Assembly (NCBI RefSeq): GCF_001191005.1
Contig: NZ_CP012201.1
Location: forward strand, 4,092,001-4,156,000
From: Massilia sp. NR 4-1
Lineage (GTDB): Bacteria > Pseudomonadota > Gammaproteobacteria > Burkholderiales > Burkholderiaceae_D
DNA: 64,000 nt
Direction: 5' to 3'
In this document: one piece after another, positions 62,651-64,000 of the stretch
Numbering within the stretch: position 1 is the stretch's first letter
Layout: the number at the start of each line of letters is the position of its first letter
Made by a program: the position numbers and the translations under genes
Notes under the pieces: generated by a model
Database searches by the model: none
What the model saw: only the letters and a program-made list of their open reading frames with translations
Told to the model about the DNA's origin: nothing

Positions 62651-64000
62651 TCACACATCCTGGCCGAAGGTGGGGTCGCGCTCGATCACCTCGAACAGGG
62701 CCTGCACCACTTCCGGGTCGAACTGGGCGCCGCTGCGCTCGCGGATATAGGCCAGTACTTCCGGATGCGGCCACGGTTCCTTGTAGGGCCGTTCATGCAA
62801 GAGTGAATCGAAGACATCGACCACCGCCACGATGCGCGCCGCGATCGGGATGGCGCGCCCTGCCAGCGCATTCGGGTAGCCGCGGCCGTCGAAATGCTCA
62901 TGGTGGCAGCCGGCGATCTGCGCGCCATAGGTCAGGTAGCTGACCCCGTCCACCATATTCGCCGCGCGCTCCAGGATGGCGCGCCCGACGCCGGCGTGGT
63001 TCTGCATCTGGCTGCGCTCTTCCGGCGTGTGCAGGCCCGGTTTCAAGAGGATATGGTCGGGCGTGGCCACCTTGCCCACATCGTGCAGGATGCTGGCCAG
63101 GCCGATCATGTCGACCAATTGCGGCGTCAGCTCCTCGCCGCCAGTGCCGCACTCCTTCATGCGCGCCGCGATGGCCGAGGACAGGCGCTGCACGCGCCGC
63201 ACATGGCTGCCGGTGCCGCTGTCGCGGAACTCGGCCAGGTCGGCCAGCGCCACCACGGTGGCCTCCTGCGCCTTGCGCAGCTGGCCGAAGATGTACAGAT
63301 TGTCGAAGGCGGCGGCGATGCGCTGGCAAAACACTTCGAGCAGGTCGCGCTGGATCTGGGCCAGCGGCCAGGGCGGCGTGACCGAAATCGCCACCTCGCG
63401 GTTTTCCTGGGTGTGGATGAACAGCACATTGGCCGGATGCTCGAACTGGCTGCGCTTCTCGGCGAAGGCCTTGGCGATGGTGGGCCAGAGCGGATGGTCG
63501 GCCGGCATCTGCTCGGTCGCCGCCAGCGGCGCATAGCCGCCCGTGGCCGCCACCACGGTGGTCTCGCCGGTATCGACCTGCATCAGGCACAGCACGCCGT
63601 CGGCGCCGACGTCGAGAATGGCCGACACCTGGTTCAGCACGCCCGAGGCGAATTCGCGCAGCGAATGGATCTGGTACAGATTGGTGGCGCCGGCCAGGAT
63701 CTTGCCCAGGCCGATGCGGCTGCGCTCGAGCATATTCAAGCTCTCGTAAGCGCGCAGCGCCGAGATCACGGTGGTGAACAGCTTTTGCGTGGTGAGCTCG
63801 GTCTTGGCCTTGTAATCGTTGATATCGTATTCGATGATGACGCGCTGCTCGGGCGCCTGGCCGGGCTGGCCGGTGCGCAGCACCACGCGCACGATGGTGT
63901 TGTGCAGCTCTTCGCGGATGCGGCGCGCCAGCAGCAGGCCGGCGTCGTCAGTTTCCATCACGACGTCGAGCAGCACCAGGGCGATGTCGGGGGTGTTGCC
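62651..64000 (-). CDS. DUF3369-HD-GYP cyclic-di-GMP phosphodiesterase, start outside window
   Basis: At least 450 residues are visible; the frame is open to the right edge, so the N-terminus (probably a receiver domain, ending LVLLDVVMETDDAG here) is missing. DUF3369 follows with its signature (LRTGQPGQAPE; YDINDYKAKTELT) and then a GAF-like stretch. The C-terminal HD-GYP domain has HDVGK near HILL and the GYP motif in HEHFDGRGYP. HD-GYP enzymes degrade c-di-GMP. It heads the three-gene run with the receiver-TPR and HDOD genes; the gap to the next is 150 bases. Confidence 0.9.
   Translation of the reverse strand, partial: GNTPDIALVLLDVVMETDDAGLLLARRIREELHNTIVRVVLRTGQPGQAPEQRVIIEYDINDYKAKTELTTQKLFTTVISALRAYESLNMLERSRIGLGKILAGATNLYQIHSLREFASGVLNQVSAILDVGADGVLCLMQVDTGETTVVAATGGYAPLAATEQMPADHPLWPTIAKAFAEKRSQFEHPANVLFIHTQENREVAISVTPPWPLAQIQRDLLEVFCQRIAAAFDNLYIFGQLRKAQEATVVALADLAEFRDSGTGSHVRRVQRLSSAIAARMKECGTGGEELTPQLVDMIGLASILHDVGKVATPDHILLKPGLHTPEERSQMQNHAGVGRAILERAANMVDGVSYLTYGAQIAGCHHEHFDGRGYPNALAGRAIPIAARIVAVVDVFDSLLHERPYKEPWPHPEVLAYIRERSGAQFDPEVVQALFEVIERDPTFGQDV

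Overview
The window looks like chromosome of a high-GC betaproteobacterium of the family Oxalobacteraceae (Massilia / Duganella / Janthinobacterium group). This is inferred from the betaproteobacterial-type tRNA-tuf-secE-nusG-rplKAJL-rpoBC block, the PEP-CTERM exported proteins, a giant cyclic glucan synthase, DUF1176 and DUF885 proteins, and strong GC3 codon bias. That bias produces very long antisense open frames, which I treat as shadows. No phage, insertion sequence, integrase, CRISPR array or rRNA was seen.

Layout. 1-1000: the start of an unrecognised protein cut by the left edge, and a small ankyrin protein. 1430-4193: a tightly coupled three-gene operon (FeeM-like N-acyltransferase, ThiF/E1-like adenylyltransferase, nitroreductase-like flavoprotein) behind a 22-bp palindrome. 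This is my best candidate for an undescribed pathway. 4583-6543: two paralogous PepA-like PEP-CTERM proteins, each behind a sigma-54 promoter with the same 17-bp upstream element. 6805-10293: exported serine hydrolase and M1 aminopeptidase. 10390-11151: yybP-ykoY manganese riboswitch and a TMEM165/GDT1 transporter. 11648-20398: cyclic beta-1,2-glucan synthase of about 2,900 residues. 20570-23167: a cysteine desulfurase fused to a degenerate metallo-beta-lactamase-like segment and a rhodanese, divergent from an Lrp/AsnC regulator. 23268-39474: mostly single genes (HPP-CBS protein, aspartic protease, DUF885, thioesterase, orphan 7TM histidine kinase, winged-helix/nucleotidyltransferase-like regulator, M16 peptidase, TPR protein, solute-binding protein, TonB receptor). 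39508-40217: VapBC-like toxin-antitoxin pair in lower-GC DNA.

41683-55547 is the core transcription/translation block on the minus strand. In transcription order it reads tRNA-Tyr, tRNA-Gly, tRNA-Thr, tuf, tRNA-Trp, secE, nusG, rplK, rplA, rplJ, rplL, rpoB, rpoC, with a near-consensus sigma-70 promoter before tRNA-Tyr, a probable L10 leader before rplJ, and a large hairpin between rplL and rpoB. 55871-64000 is a signalling region: a MASE1-CHASE-PAS-GGDEF-EAL protein on the plus strand, then an HDOD protein, a receiver-TPR protein with Glu at the phosphorylation site, and a DUF3369-HD-GYP protein running off the right edge, all on the minus strand.

Together the region serves central gene expression, envelope and matrix biology (PEP-CTERM proteins under sigma-54, periplasmic glucans, exported peptidases) and cyclic-di-GMP signalling. 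All domain assignments come from reading sequences and recalled family motifs; no database search was run.
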